Source: Microbacterium karelineae (GTDB lineage Bacteria > Actinomycetota > Actinomycetes > Actinomycetales > Microbacteriaceae). From it: a stretch of DNA of 64,000 nucleotides. Within the stretch, counting starts at the first letter, position 1. The number at the start of each line of letters is the position of its first letter. The notes beneath the pieces were generated by a model that ran no database searches, had not been told where the DNA came from, and worked only from the letters and a program-made list of their open reading frames with translations. The DNA lies in contig NZ_WFIX01000190.1 in the NCBI RefSeq assembly GCF_009745985.1, forward strand, positions 434,001-498,000. The letters run 5' to 3'. Position numbers and translations under genes: made by a program. This document shows positions 15,106-22,796 of the stretch, in pieces.

Positions 15106-16140
15106 ATGCCGCACGGAGTGGGGATCCTGGGAGCGGGGCCGGGCGTCTCGGCGCTGCACCTGCCGACGCTCGCGCGCCTCGATGGGATGTTCGCGGTCGT
15201 CCACATCGCCGACGCGTCAGGGGAGCGCGCGCCCGACCTCGCCGCGAGGATCGGCGCCCGAACCTCCCGGGGATCCGCCGAGGTGCTCGCCGACGAGGAC
15301 GTCGATGTCGTCGTCCTCTGCGCGCCGCCGGCCACGCACGCGGCCCTCGCGCGTGCCGCGATCCGCGCCGGCAAGCACGTGCTGTGCGAGAAGCCGCTCG
15401 CGACCGACGCGGAGGATGTGCGCGCGATCGTCGACGAGGCGCGCGAGGCGGGGCTCGCCCTCGTCGTGGGCACGAACCACCTGCACGACACAGCCTGGCA
15501 CCGGGCGCTGCGCGCGATGGTCACCGAGGACGGCGCCGTGAAGGGCATCGGGCTCACCCTCGCGCTGCCGCCCAACGACCGCTATCACGCGCTCGTCAGC
15601 GAGCCGGGCCCGGCGTCGGCGCGCCGGGGAGGGCCGGACCTCGCGGATCCGCGCATCGCGGCGGGCGTCGTCCGCCAGCTCGCGACGGGTCTCGTTATGC
15701 ACGACCTGCCCGCGATCCGGGATCTCGCGCCCGATTTCGAGGGCCTGGACGATGCGCGGGCGCTCCCGCCGATCGGGTGCGCGCTCGGGTTCCGCGCATC
15801 AGGGATCCCCGTCCGCGTGACGGCGGCGATGCTCCCCGGCGGCGCCGACGCCCTGTGGCGCATGACGATCGACATGCCGGGCGACCGGCTCACGATCGAT
15901 CATCCGCCCGCCTTCGCGCATGCGGGCAGCACGGTCGTCTCCGTCGCCACGGCGGACGGGCGCACCACGGTGTTCCGCAGGGATCCCGATGACGGGTACG
16001 TCGGCGAGTGGCGGGCGCTCGCCGCGATGCTCGAGGGGCGCGAGGAGCCCCAGTATGACGAGATGGCCGCCGATGCGCTCTACGCGATCGAGCTCGCGGA
16101 TGCGGCCGCCGATCTCGTGCGGGCGGGAGGGATCCGATGA
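15106..16140 (+). CDS. Gfo/Idh/MocA-family NAD(P)-dependent oxidoreductase
   Basis: 344 residues. The start at 15106 follows AAGGGGG and places the Rossmann motif GILGAGPGVSALH at residues 5-17. The family hallmark GKHVLCEKPLATDAEDV appears near residues 88-104 (catalytic Lys in EKP). A diverged C-terminal substrate domain follows. Enzymes of this family oxidise or reduce sugar carbons using NAD(P), including 3-keto sugars. In this island it could reduce the released 3-keto sugar or act in an oxidation-elimination route. It overlaps the next gene as ATGA. Confidence 0.85.
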   Translation: MPHGVGILGAGPGVSALHLPTLARLDGMFAVVHIADASGERAPDLAARIGARTSRGSAEVLADEDVDVVVLCAPPATHAALARAAIRAGKHVLCEKPLATDAEDVRAIVDEAREAGLALVVGTNHLHDTAWHRALRAMVTEDGAVKGIGLTLALPPNDRYHALVSEPGPASARRGGPDLADPRIAAGVVRQLATGLVMHDLPAIRDLAPDFEGLDDARALPPIGCALGFRASGIPVRVTAAMLPGGADALWRMTIDMPGDRLTIDHPPAFAHAGSTVVSVATADGRTTVFRRDPDDGYVGEWRALAAMLEGREEPQYDEMAADALYAIELADAAADLVRAGGIR

Positions 16141-16889
16141 GCGTCATCGGCGTCACCGCAGAGACGCGGGCGCATGGCGTCGCGATCGCGGAGCTCCCGG
16201 CGAGCGCTCGCCGTGTCGCCGCGCCGGCTGGGGCGATCGTCATGATCGACGGGGGCGGCGACTGGTGGATCCGTGCCGCGCGCACGGCGGGCGCGGTCGC
16301 CGTCGTCGTGACGGAGCCCGGACCGGCCCCGGCGGGCGCGGTCCGCACCCTCGCCGGCACGCTCGGGGTGCCGGTCGTGGTCTCGCGCCACCGCCTGCGG
16401 CGCGCGTGGGTCGACGCGCTGCGGGGGCGGCTCGGCGGCGCGCCCGTCGCGTTCGTCGTAGAGGCGCTCGCGGCAGAGGGCGACGCGCAGGCCGTGGTGC
16501 GCGACGCGGCCGGGTGGCTGCGGGAGCTCGGCACGGGATCCCTGCGGGTGACCTCGTCCGCTCGGGCGGCGAGCGGGATCAGCGCGTCCGGATCCGCGGG
16601 GGAGTCGGCCGCATCGATCCTCCTCACCGCTGCCGAGCAGCGAGCGCCGCTCCTCGACATCGTGGGGATCGCGCCGGTGCGCGCCGAGCTGCGCCTCGAC
16701 GAGGCGGCCGGGGCGGCGCGCATCGCCGTCGTGGATGACGGAGGGGTGTGGACGGCACCGGAGGCTCTCGAGACGCCGGAGCGCGAGGCGCTGCGCGCCG
16801 CGATCGACGCCGTGCGGGCGGGATCGGGACGGAACGATCTGTGCGCCCTCGCGGATGATGTCGAAGCGATCACCACTCTTTCGTTGTAA
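16137..16889 (+). CDS. Uncharacterised protein coupled to the Gfo/Idh/MocA gene
   Basis: 250 residues, not recognised. The start overlaps the previous stop (ATGA). The composition is Ala/Val/Arg-rich with no signal peptide, membrane helix or cysteine motif. It reads as two alpha/beta halves: residues 1-85 (IVMIDGGGDWWIRAARTAGA, then VAVVVTEPGPAP) and residues 95-250, with a Ser/Ala/Gly-rich segment at about 140-160. Residues 1-85 resemble a domain that binds a small ligand, but I cannot name a family. Tight coupling suggests a partner or accessory of the dehydrogenase or a pathway enzyme of this island. Confidence 0.6.
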   Translation: MSVIGVTAETRAHGVAIAELPASARRVAAPAGAIVMIDGGGDWWIRAARTAGAVAVVVTEPGPAPAGAVRTLAGTLGVPVVVSRHRLRRAWVDALRGRLGGAPVAFVVEALAAEGDAQAVVRDAAGWLRELGTGSLRVTSSARAASGISASGSAGESAASILLTAAEQRAPLLDIVGIAPVRAELRLDEAAGAARIAVVDDGGVWTAPEALETPEREALRAAIDAVRAGSGRNDLCALADDVEAITTLSL

Positions 16890-16912
16890 TCCGACATAAG
16901 ATCGCATAGAAT
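16884..16912 (+). promoter_or_regulatory. Candidate promoter of the MFS transporter/FAD oxidase pair
   Basis: TTGTAA (16884-16889) and TAGAAT (16907-16912) with an exact 17-base spacer give one of the best sigma-70-type matches in the window. The -35 box overlaps the last codons of the preceding gene. A start near 16919 would leave a leader of about 95 bases before ATG 17014, or nearly leaderless translation if the in-frame TTG at 16918 is used. Confidence 0.6.
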
Positions 16913-17013
16913 CTACTTTGACGTCGGGGTCCTCGGACCCGTCGCCCGCCGCGCAGTCGGGGCGGGCGCACATCAGGTCGCGTCGATGGCCCGGTCGCAC
17001 GGGCGAGAACCGC

Positions 17014-18507
17014 ATGCCACTGTCCGCATCACGCCTCCGCATCCTCGTCGCCTCCCTGCTCGCCGTATCGTTCCTCGGGGCCCTCGACCACACGATCGTG
17101 TCCACGTCCCTCGCGACGATCGCGGGAGAGGTCGGCGCGCTCGAGGCCATGAGCTGGGTCGTCGTCGGCTACACGCTCGCGGCGACCGTCCTGCTGCCCG
17201 TCATCGGCGCTCTCGGCGACGCACTGGGTCCCCGCCGGGTCTTCCTCGTCAGCCTCGCCCTGTTCGTCGTCGCCTCGCTGGCCTGCGGCTTCGCACAGGA
17301 CATGGTCCAGCTCGTCGCCGCGCGCGTCGTGCAGGGCACGAGCTCGGCCGGCCTGCAGCTCATGTCGCAGACGATCGTCGCGCACGTCACCACGCCGCGC
17401 GAACGCCCGCGCCAGCTCGCGGTCATCGGTGCAGCCTTCCCCGTCGCGATCCTCGTCGGGCCCCTGCTCGGCGGCGCGATCACGGAGTACTGGGGCTGGC
17501 CATGGGTGTTCTGGATCAATGCGCCCGTCGGCCTCGCGGCGCTCGCCTTCGCCTCCGTCGCCATCCCGCACATCGATCCCGGTTCGCGGCGCGGTCTCGA
17601 CGTCCCCGGATCCGTCGCGTTCACGGTCGCGATGATCGCGCTCGTGCTCGGCGTGACATGGTTCCCGGACCCGCGACTGACCGCCGCCGCCTGGGCGTGC
17701 CTCGGGTTCGCAGTCGTCGGCATGGCCGCGTTCGCGATGATCGAGCTGCGCTCGCCCGCCCCGCTCATCCCGCTGCGCCTCTTCCGCATGCGCGCCGTGT
17801 CCGCGAGCGTCGCGCTCTCGGCCGTCATCGGCATCGGGCTGTTCTCGGTCGTGTCATATCTGCCGACCTTCTTCCAGATGGCCGCCCGCACGAGCGTGAC
17901 GGTCTCCGGCCTCGTGCCGATCGCGACCGTGTTCGGGATGCTCGTGAGCAACCTCGCGACCGGCTGGCTCGTCGCGCGGACGGGCCGCTACCGCGCCTAC
18001 CCCGTGATGGGGACGGCGCTCGGCGCCGCCGGACTCCTCACCATGGCCGTCCTCCCGGTCGGCCTGCCGCTGTGGGTCCCGGCGCTGGCGATGTTCGTCG
18101 TCGGCGTCGGAACCGGCGCGTTCATGAACCTCATCATCGCCGTCGCGCAGGGGTCCGTCGCGCGCGACCGGATGGGATCCGTCACCGCCGTCGTGAACCT
18201 CACGCGCCAGGTCGGCGCGACGACGGGCACCGCGGTCATCGGCGGCGTGATCGCCGCGGGCGTCGCCGCCGGCCTCGGCGGATCCTTCGACACCTCGACG
18301 CTCACGCCCCAGCTCGTCCACGCGGCGCCCGCCGCCGTGCAGGCGGAGGTCGCGGCCGTGTACCAGGCGGCGTTCGCCCCCGTGTTCGCCGCACTCGCCT
18401 GCGTCTACGCCGCAGGCGTCGTCGCGGCCCTGTTCCTGCCCGCCACCCGCCTGGGCGACGACGCCCCGGCCCCGCTCCCCGCGGACGACGCCCCCGTCGC
18501 CGCCTGA
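17014..18507 (+). CDS. MFS transporter, DHA2 (EmrB/QacA-like, 14-helix) family
   Basis: 497 residues. ATG 17014 begins just before the first membrane helix (LRILVASLLAVSFLGALDHT); the upstream in-frame extension is hydrophilic and unlike the family. DHA2 features are LDHTIVSTSLATIAGE in helix 1, GALGDALGPRR after helix 2, and the motif region VQGTSSAGLQ. Length and helix count suit a 14-TM drug:H+ antiporter. It is followed after 14 bases by an FAD oxidase gene, so export of a toxic aglycone or uptake of a glycoside is the contextual guess. MFS proteins also occur in reported C-glycoside clusters. Confidence 0.85.
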   Translation: MPLSASRLRILVASLLAVSFLGALDHTIVSTSLATIAGEVGALEAMSWVVVGYTLAATVLLPVIGALGDALGPRRVFLVSLALFVVASLACGFAQDMVQLVAARVVQGTSSAGLQLMSQTIVAHVTTPRERPRQLAVIGAAFPVAILVGPLLGGAITEYWGWPWVFWINAPVGLAALAFASVAIPHIDPGSRRGLDVPGSVAFTVAMIALVLGVTWFPDPRLTAAAWACLGFAVVGMAAFAMIELRSPAPLIPLRLFRMRAVSASVALSAVIGIGLFSVVSYLPTFFQMAARTSVTVSGLVPIATVFGMLVSNLATGWLVARTGRYRAYPVMGTALGAAGLLTMAVLPVGLPLWVPALAMFVVGVGTGAFMNLIIAVAQGSVARDRMGSVTAVVNLTRQVGATTGTAVIGGVIAAGVAAGLGGSFDTSTLTPQLVHAAPAAVQAEVAAVYQAAFAPVFAALACVYAAGVVAALFLPATRLGDDAPAPLPADDAPVAA

Positions 18508-18521
18508 TCCGAGGAGATCCC

Positions 18522-20081
18522 ATGAACTCCAGCCCCCGCATCGCCATCGTCGGAAGCGGCCCGATCGGGTCCGCGTACGCGAGGATCCTGCTCGATGCGC
18601 TCCCCGGCGCGCGCGTGACCATGCTCGAGGCCGGGCCGCAGCTCACCGCGGTGCCGGGCCAGAGCGTGCGCAACATCGCGGATCCCGACGCGAAGGCGTC
18701 CGCGCGCGAGCGCTCGCAGGGGCCGCAGTCGGGGGCGCATCGCGCCGATCTCGGAATCCCCGGCGACGTGGTCGTCGAGGGCATGTTCACCGCCCGTGAG
18801 GGCACCCATCTGCTCGACTTCGGCGGAGCCGGATCCGCGCATGCCGCGACGTTCCCGGCCGCGGCCGCATCGACGAACGTCGGCGGCATGGGGGCGCACT
18901 GGACGTGCGCGATCCCCCGCCCCGCGTTCAGCGAGCGGGTGTCGTTCATCGCCGACGACGAGTGGGACGCGCTGATCGACGAGGCCGAGCGCCTGCTGCA
19001 CGCGCAGACGGCCGCCTTCGCCGACTCGGCGGTCGGCGGTGCGATCCGGAGCCTGCTCGCGGAGGAGTACGCGGGCGAGCTGCCGGACGGCTACGGCGTC
19101 GGCACGCTGCCGGTCGCGGGCGACCCGCAGCCCGACGGGACGATGCGGTGGGCGGGCGCCGACACCGTGCTCGGATCGGCCGCGGTGGACGAGCGCTTCG
19201 AGCTGCGCGACCTGCACCTCGTGAGGCGCATCGAGCGCGACGGCGGCCGCGCGACCGGCGTGACGGTCGAGGACCTGCAGACGGGGCGGACGCGGACCGT
19301 CGACGCCGATCTCGTGGTCGTCGCGGCGGACGCGTTCCGCTCGCCGCAGCTGCTCTGGGAATCCGGCGTGCGCCCGCGGGCGCTCGGGCACTACCTGACG
19401 GAGCATCCCGTCGTCATCTCGACGGTGGCGCTCGACGCGGAGCGAATGGACCGCTTCGCGACGGAGGACGACCTCGCGGCGGAGCTCGCGCGGCGCGCGC
19501 TCAACGCCGCGGATCCCGTCGCCGCCGTCAATCGGATCCCCTTCTCCGAGCCCGATCACCCGTTCTCGCTGCAGGTGATGTACGCCGAGAACCCGCCGTT
19601 CCCCCTGGACCCCTCGCACCCGCGTGCCGGCAACCGCTGGGGCTACGTCAACATGGGCTACGGCATGCGCAAGCGACCGCGCTACGAGGACGCCGTCACC
19701 TTCGACGACTCCGAGCGCGACTACCGCGGGTTCCCGAACATGACGATCGAGTACGCGTTGACGGACGACGAGCACGCGGAGATCGAGCGCGGCACCGCTC
19801 TCCTGCGCCGTGCGGGCGAGGCACTGGGCGAGTTCATCGCCGAGCCGCGCCTGCTCCCGAACGGGTCGAGCCTGCACTATCAGGGCACGATGCGCATGGG
19901 CGACGTCGACGACGGCACGTCGGTCGCGGATCCGTTCTCGCGTGTGTGGGGTGTGGAGAACCTCGTCGTCGGCGGAAACGGGCTCATCCCCACCGCGACG
20001 AGCATGAATCCGACGCTGATGAGCCTGGCGCTCGCCGTGCGGGGGGCGCGGGCGGCGGCGGAGCGGCTCGCGGCGGAGTGA
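18522..20081 (+). CDS. GMC/pyranose-oxidase-like FAD oxidoreductase, second candidate glycoside 3-oxidase
   Basis: 519 residues with GAGGAG before ATG. The FAD motif IAIVGSGPIGSAYARIL is at residues 7-23 and NVGGMGAHWT near 119. The catalytic pair is His 452 (SLHYQGTMRMG) and Asn 496 (MNPTLM), with the same 44-residue spacing as in the paralogue at 6595. The central substrate region differs strongly between the two, suggesting different glycosides. It is probably co-transcribed with the DHA2 transporter. Its stop is 3 bases from the convergent MMPL stop, with no room for a terminator. Confidence 0.82.
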   Translation: MNSSPRIAIVGSGPIGSAYARILLDALPGARVTMLEAGPQLTAVPGQSVRNIADPDAKASARERSQGPQSGAHRADLGIPGDVVVEGMFTAREGTHLLDFGGAGSAHAATFPAAAASTNVGGMGAHWTCAIPRPAFSERVSFIADDEWDALIDEAERLLHAQTAAFADSAVGGAIRSLLAEEYAGELPDGYGVGTLPVAGDPQPDGTMRWAGADTVLGSAAVDERFELRDLHLVRRIERDGGRATGVTVEDLQTGRTRTVDADLVVVAADAFRSPQLLWESGVRPRALGHYLTEHPVVISTVALDAERMDRFATEDDLAAELARRALNAADPVAAVNRIPFSEPDHPFSLQVMYAENPPFPLDPSHPRAGNRWGYVNMGYGMRKRPRYEDAVTFDDSERDYRGFPNMTIEYALTDDEHAEIERGTALLRRAGEALGEFIAEPRLLPNGSSLHYQGTMRMGDVDDGTSVADPFSRVWGVENLVVGGNGLIPTATSMNPTLMSLALAVRGARAAAERLAAE

Positions 20082-20084
20082 GGA

Positions 20085-22235
20085 TCAGCGCGCTCGTCGG
20101 GACAGCTTCGACGGCCACCAGATCACGCGGCCGATGTCGGTCGCGAGGGCCGGCACGAGCAGGGTGCGCACCACGAACGTGTCGAGGAGCACGCCGAAGG
20201 CGACGATGAAGGCGATCTGAACGAGGAACAGGATCGGGATCACACTCAGCGCCGCGAAGGTCGCCGCGAGCACGATCCCCGCCGAGGTGATCACCCCGCC
20301 CGTGACCGTCAGGCCGCGCCGGATCCCCTCCTGCGTGCCGTGCGCGAGGCTCTCCTCGCGCACGCGCGTCATGAGGAAGATGTTGTAGTCGATCCCGAGG
20401 GCCACCAGGAAGACGAAGCCGAACAGCGGCACCGCGGGATCCGCGCCGGGGAACTCCAGCACGTGGTCGAAGATGAGCGCCGAGACGCCGAGTGCGGTGC
20501 CGAACGACAGCACGGTCGTCGCCATCAGCATGATCGGCGCGACGACGGCCCGCAGAAGCAGCATGAGGATCACGAGGATCACCGCGAGCACGACGGGGAT
20601 GATCAGGTTGCGGTCGTGGATCGACGCATCATTCGTGTCGATCGCGGTCGCCGTGACGCCGCCCACGATCGCGCCGACGTCGTCGAGGGAGACCCGCAGG
20701 TCCCGCACGGTCTGCGCGGCCGCCTCGGAGTCGGCGGCGTCGGCGAGTGTCGCCTGCAGCAGCACGTCGCCGTCCGACACCGTCGGCGCGGGCGGCTCAG
20801 GCGCGCCGATCGCCGTGATCCCGTCCGCGGTCACGGGCGCGGAGCCGCTGGGCGAGTCGGCCGTCGTCACGGTCACGTCGGTGACGCCGTCCTCCGCGAG
20901 CAGGATGTCGGCCGCGTCCTGCAGCGCATCCTCCGGCACGATGACGTTCGCGGGGCTCCCGGACCCGCCCGGGAAGTGCTCGCCCAGCGCGGTCTGGCCG
21001 TCGCGCGCCTCGGATGCACCGAGGACGAGATCCGATTGAGGGACGCCGTCTGCCTGCAGATGCGGGACGAACGCGGCGCCCGCGAAGAGGACGAGGGCCG
21101 TGAGGATCCACACGCTGCGCGGTCGTCGCGAGACGAGCTCCGCGACGCGGGCCCAGCCGCGCGAGGTCCCCTGATCCGTCGCGCGCGGCACGCGCGGCCA
21201 GAACGCGGCGCGGCCGAACGCGAACAGGAGCGCCGGCAGGAACGTCAGGGCCGCGAGCATCGCGAACACGATGCCGATCGAGGCGACCGGGCCCAGCGTG
21301 CTGTTCGACTTCAGATCGCTCAGCAGCAGGCACAGCAGGCCCGCGATGACGGTCCCTCCCGAGGCGACGATCGGCTCGACGGATCCGCGCACGGCCCGAA
21401 GCAGCGCCGTGCCTCGGTCGTCGACCGTGCGCAGCTCCTCCCGGAAGCGCGCGACGAGCAGGAGCGAGTAGTCGGTGGCCGCACCGATGACGAGGATGAA
21501 CAGGATCCCCTGGGTCTGCCCGCTCAAAAGCAGGACCTCGGCTTTCGCGAGCCACCACACGACGAGCAGCGCCGTGCAGAGCGCGAACAGGCTCGTGGAC
21601 AGCACGACGATCGGAAGGAGGGCCGAGCGGTAGACGAGCACGAGAATCACGAGCACGGCGGCGAGCGCCACGCCGAGCAGCAGTCCGTCGATGCCGGCGA
21701 AGCCCGCCGCGAGGTCGGCGGTGAACCCGGCGGGCCCGGTGAGGAGGACCTCGACGCCGGCCGGGGCGGCCTCTCGAAGAACGTCGCCGAGCTCCGCGAT
21801 CGCGTCGCCGATGTCCGCGTCCGCGTCGATCGGCACGAACGCCTGCGCCGCGATCCCGTCATCGGAAGGGAGAGCGCGGGAGACGTCGCCGTCGACCGCA
21901 TCGAGACCGGCCGCGGCGTCGAGGGCGTCGCCGATCCGCGCGAGGTCGTCCTCGGACAGCTCGCCGTCGCCCGTGAAGACGGCGATGGCCGGGATCGCGT
22001 CCGATTCGGAGAAGTCCGACTGCGCCTCCTGTACGCGAGTGGCGTCGGCGGATTCGGGAAGGTAGGTGGTCTGGTCGTTCGACGAGACCTCGCTCACCTT
22101 CCCGAAGAGCGGCCCGCCGAAGGAGGCTCCCGTGAGCCAGACGAGGATGAGCGCCGCCGGGACGAGCACGCGGATCCACGGGCGCGGGCGGCGCTCGGGT
22201 CGCCGGTCATCGAGGGGAGGGTGATGCATCTCCAC
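20085..22235 (-). CDS. MMPL-family (RND) membrane exporter
   Basis: 716 residues with two repeats of a transmembrane helix, a large extracellular loop and a five-helix bundle. Helix 1 is at residues 23-43, loop 1 at about 45-175, helices up to about 350, then helix 7, loop 2 at about 395-520, and helices to the end. Features include ATDYSLLLVARFREEL and GIDYNIFLMTRVREE, the two symmetric charged turns of MMPL/YdfJ proteins. GTG 22235 and ATG 22229 are both possible starts; neither has a clear ribosome site. It likely exports a lipid, pigment or drug driven by protons. Convergent with the preceding FAD oxidase gene. Confidence 0.88.
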   Translation of the reverse strand: MEMHHPPLDDRRPERRPRPWIRVLVPAALILVWLTGASFGGPLFGKVSEVSSNDQTTYLPESADATRVQEAQSDFSESDAIPAIAVFTGDGELSEDDLARIGDALDAAAGLDAVDGDVSRALPSDDGIAAQAFVPIDADADIGDAIAELGDVLREAAPAGVEVLLTGPAGFTADLAAGFAGIDGLLLGVALAAVLVILVLVYRSALLPIVVLSTSLFALCTALLVVWWLAKAEVLLLSGQTQGILFILVIGAATDYSLLLVARFREELRTVDDRGTALLRAVRGSVEPIVASGGTVIAGLLCLLLSDLKSNSTLGPVASIGIVFAMLAALTFLPALLFAFGRAAFWPRVPRATDQGTSRGWARVAELVSRRPRSVWILTALVLFAGAAFVPHLQADGVPQSDLVLGASEARDGQTALGEHFPGGSGSPANVIVPEDALQDAADILLAEDGVTDVTVTTADSPSGSAPVTADGITAIGAPEPPAPTVSDGDVLLQATLADAADSEAAAQTVRDLRVSLDDVGAIVGGVTATAIDTNDASIHDRNLIIPVVLAVILVILMLLLRAVVAPIMLMATTVLSFGTALGVSALIFDHVLEFPGADPAVPLFGFVFLVALGIDYNIFLMTRVREESLAHGTQEGIRRGLTVTGGVITSAGIVLAATFAALSVIPILFLVQIAFIVAFGVLLDTFVVRTLLVPALATDIGRVIWWPSKLSRRAR

Positions 22236-22382
22236 AGTGTGGACCGTGATCCCGCGTCCGCGCCGTCGACAGGCGAGGGTGATCCATCCCCGGCACGATT
22301 CACCCGGATGGACCTCCGGAGCGGGTGACCGGAGTCGCGGAAGGTTGTACTCTTGGGAGAGACGTCCTCTCTCGGTCGTCCG

Positions 22383-22413
22383 GCCCTCACTGTTTCCCCC
22401 CGACGGTGAGGGC
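22383..22413 (+). terminator. Hairpin with C6 loop followed by a T-rich tail (attenuator or small-RNA end)
   Basis: GCCCTCAC (22383-22390) pairs perfectly with GTGAGGGC (22406-22413); the loop contains CCCCCC and the stem is followed by TGTTTTCTGT. Just upstream, GAGAG-ACGTC-CTCTC (from about 22357) forms a second small hairpin. No gene ends here on the plus strand, so it is either the end of a short non-coding RNA or an attenuator in the leader of the cold-shock gene. Confidence 0.55.
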
Positions 22414-22452
22414 TGTTTTCTGTCTGAGGGCGACTTTTTTCGCTCACCCCCT

Positions 22453-22486
22453 GGTCACAGACATGTTCGTGGGTTAGGTTGTGACC
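22453..22486. promoter_or_regulatory. GGTCACA...TGTGACC inverted repeat over the likely cold-shock promoter
   Basis: GGTCACA (22453-22459) and TGTGACC (22480-22486) are perfect inverted 7-mers with a 20-base spacer, and the spacer contains the -10-like TAGGTT. The layout suggests an operator around the promoter of the cold-shock gene, 47-80 bases upstream of its ATG. Confidence 0.5.
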
Positions 22487-22532
22487 GTTGGCGTGAAACT
22501 GCGCCGGCATCCGCCCCGATAGAAGGCAGTAC

Positions 22533-22739
22533 ATGAGCACCCAGGGCACCGTCAAGTGGTTCAACTCGGAGAAGGGCTTCGGCTTCATCTCCCCCGACGA
22601 GGGCGGCCAAGACGTCTTCGCGCACTTCAGTGCGATTCAGTCGAAGGGCTACCGCTCGCTGGAAGAGAACCAGCGCGTGGAGTTCGAGGTTACGCAGGGC
22701 CCCAAGGGCCTGCAGGCTGACAACATCGTTCCGCTCTAA
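22533..22739 (+). CDS. Cold-shock protein, CspA family
   Basis: 68 residues, the standard CspA length, with AGAAGG ahead of the ATG. It is a single OB-fold with both RNA-binding motifs: RNP1 as KGFGFI (about residues 15-20) and RNP2 as VFAHF (about 28-32). It opens with [12 protein letters not shown], as the family does. It acts as an RNA chaperone in cold adaptation or growth. It is monocistronic, ending in a clear intrinsic terminator. Confidence 0.97.
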   Translation: MSTQGTVKWFNSEKGFGFISPDEGGQDVFAHFSAIQSKGYRSLEENQRVEFEVTQGPKGLQADNIVPL

Positions 22740-22756
22740 GCAGCGCGACTGATCTG

Positions 22757-22788
22757 AACCCCGCACCTCCGCTCGGAGGTGCGGGGTT
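22757..22788 (+). terminator. Intrinsic terminator after the cold-shock gene
   Basis: AACCCCGCACCTCC pairs with GGAGGTGCGGGGTT around the loop GCTC and is followed by TCTTCGTCT. The 14-bp perfect stem is nearly symmetric, with AA on the other side, so it may also serve the convergent LysR gene ending at 22797. Confidence 0.85.
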
Positions 22789-22796
22789 TCTTCGTC

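Noticed and set aside
16986-18521. Long plus-strand frame joining the MFS region to the FAD oxidase (1,031 codons)
   Set aside because: The part before 18522 is an Arg-rich out-of-frame reading of the MFS gene; GAGGAG before ATG 18522 marks the real start.
22340-22425. 6C-type small RNA
   Set aside because: Only one hairpin has a C6 loop, whereas the described 6C RNA has two; kept only as a generic hairpin/terminator candidate.
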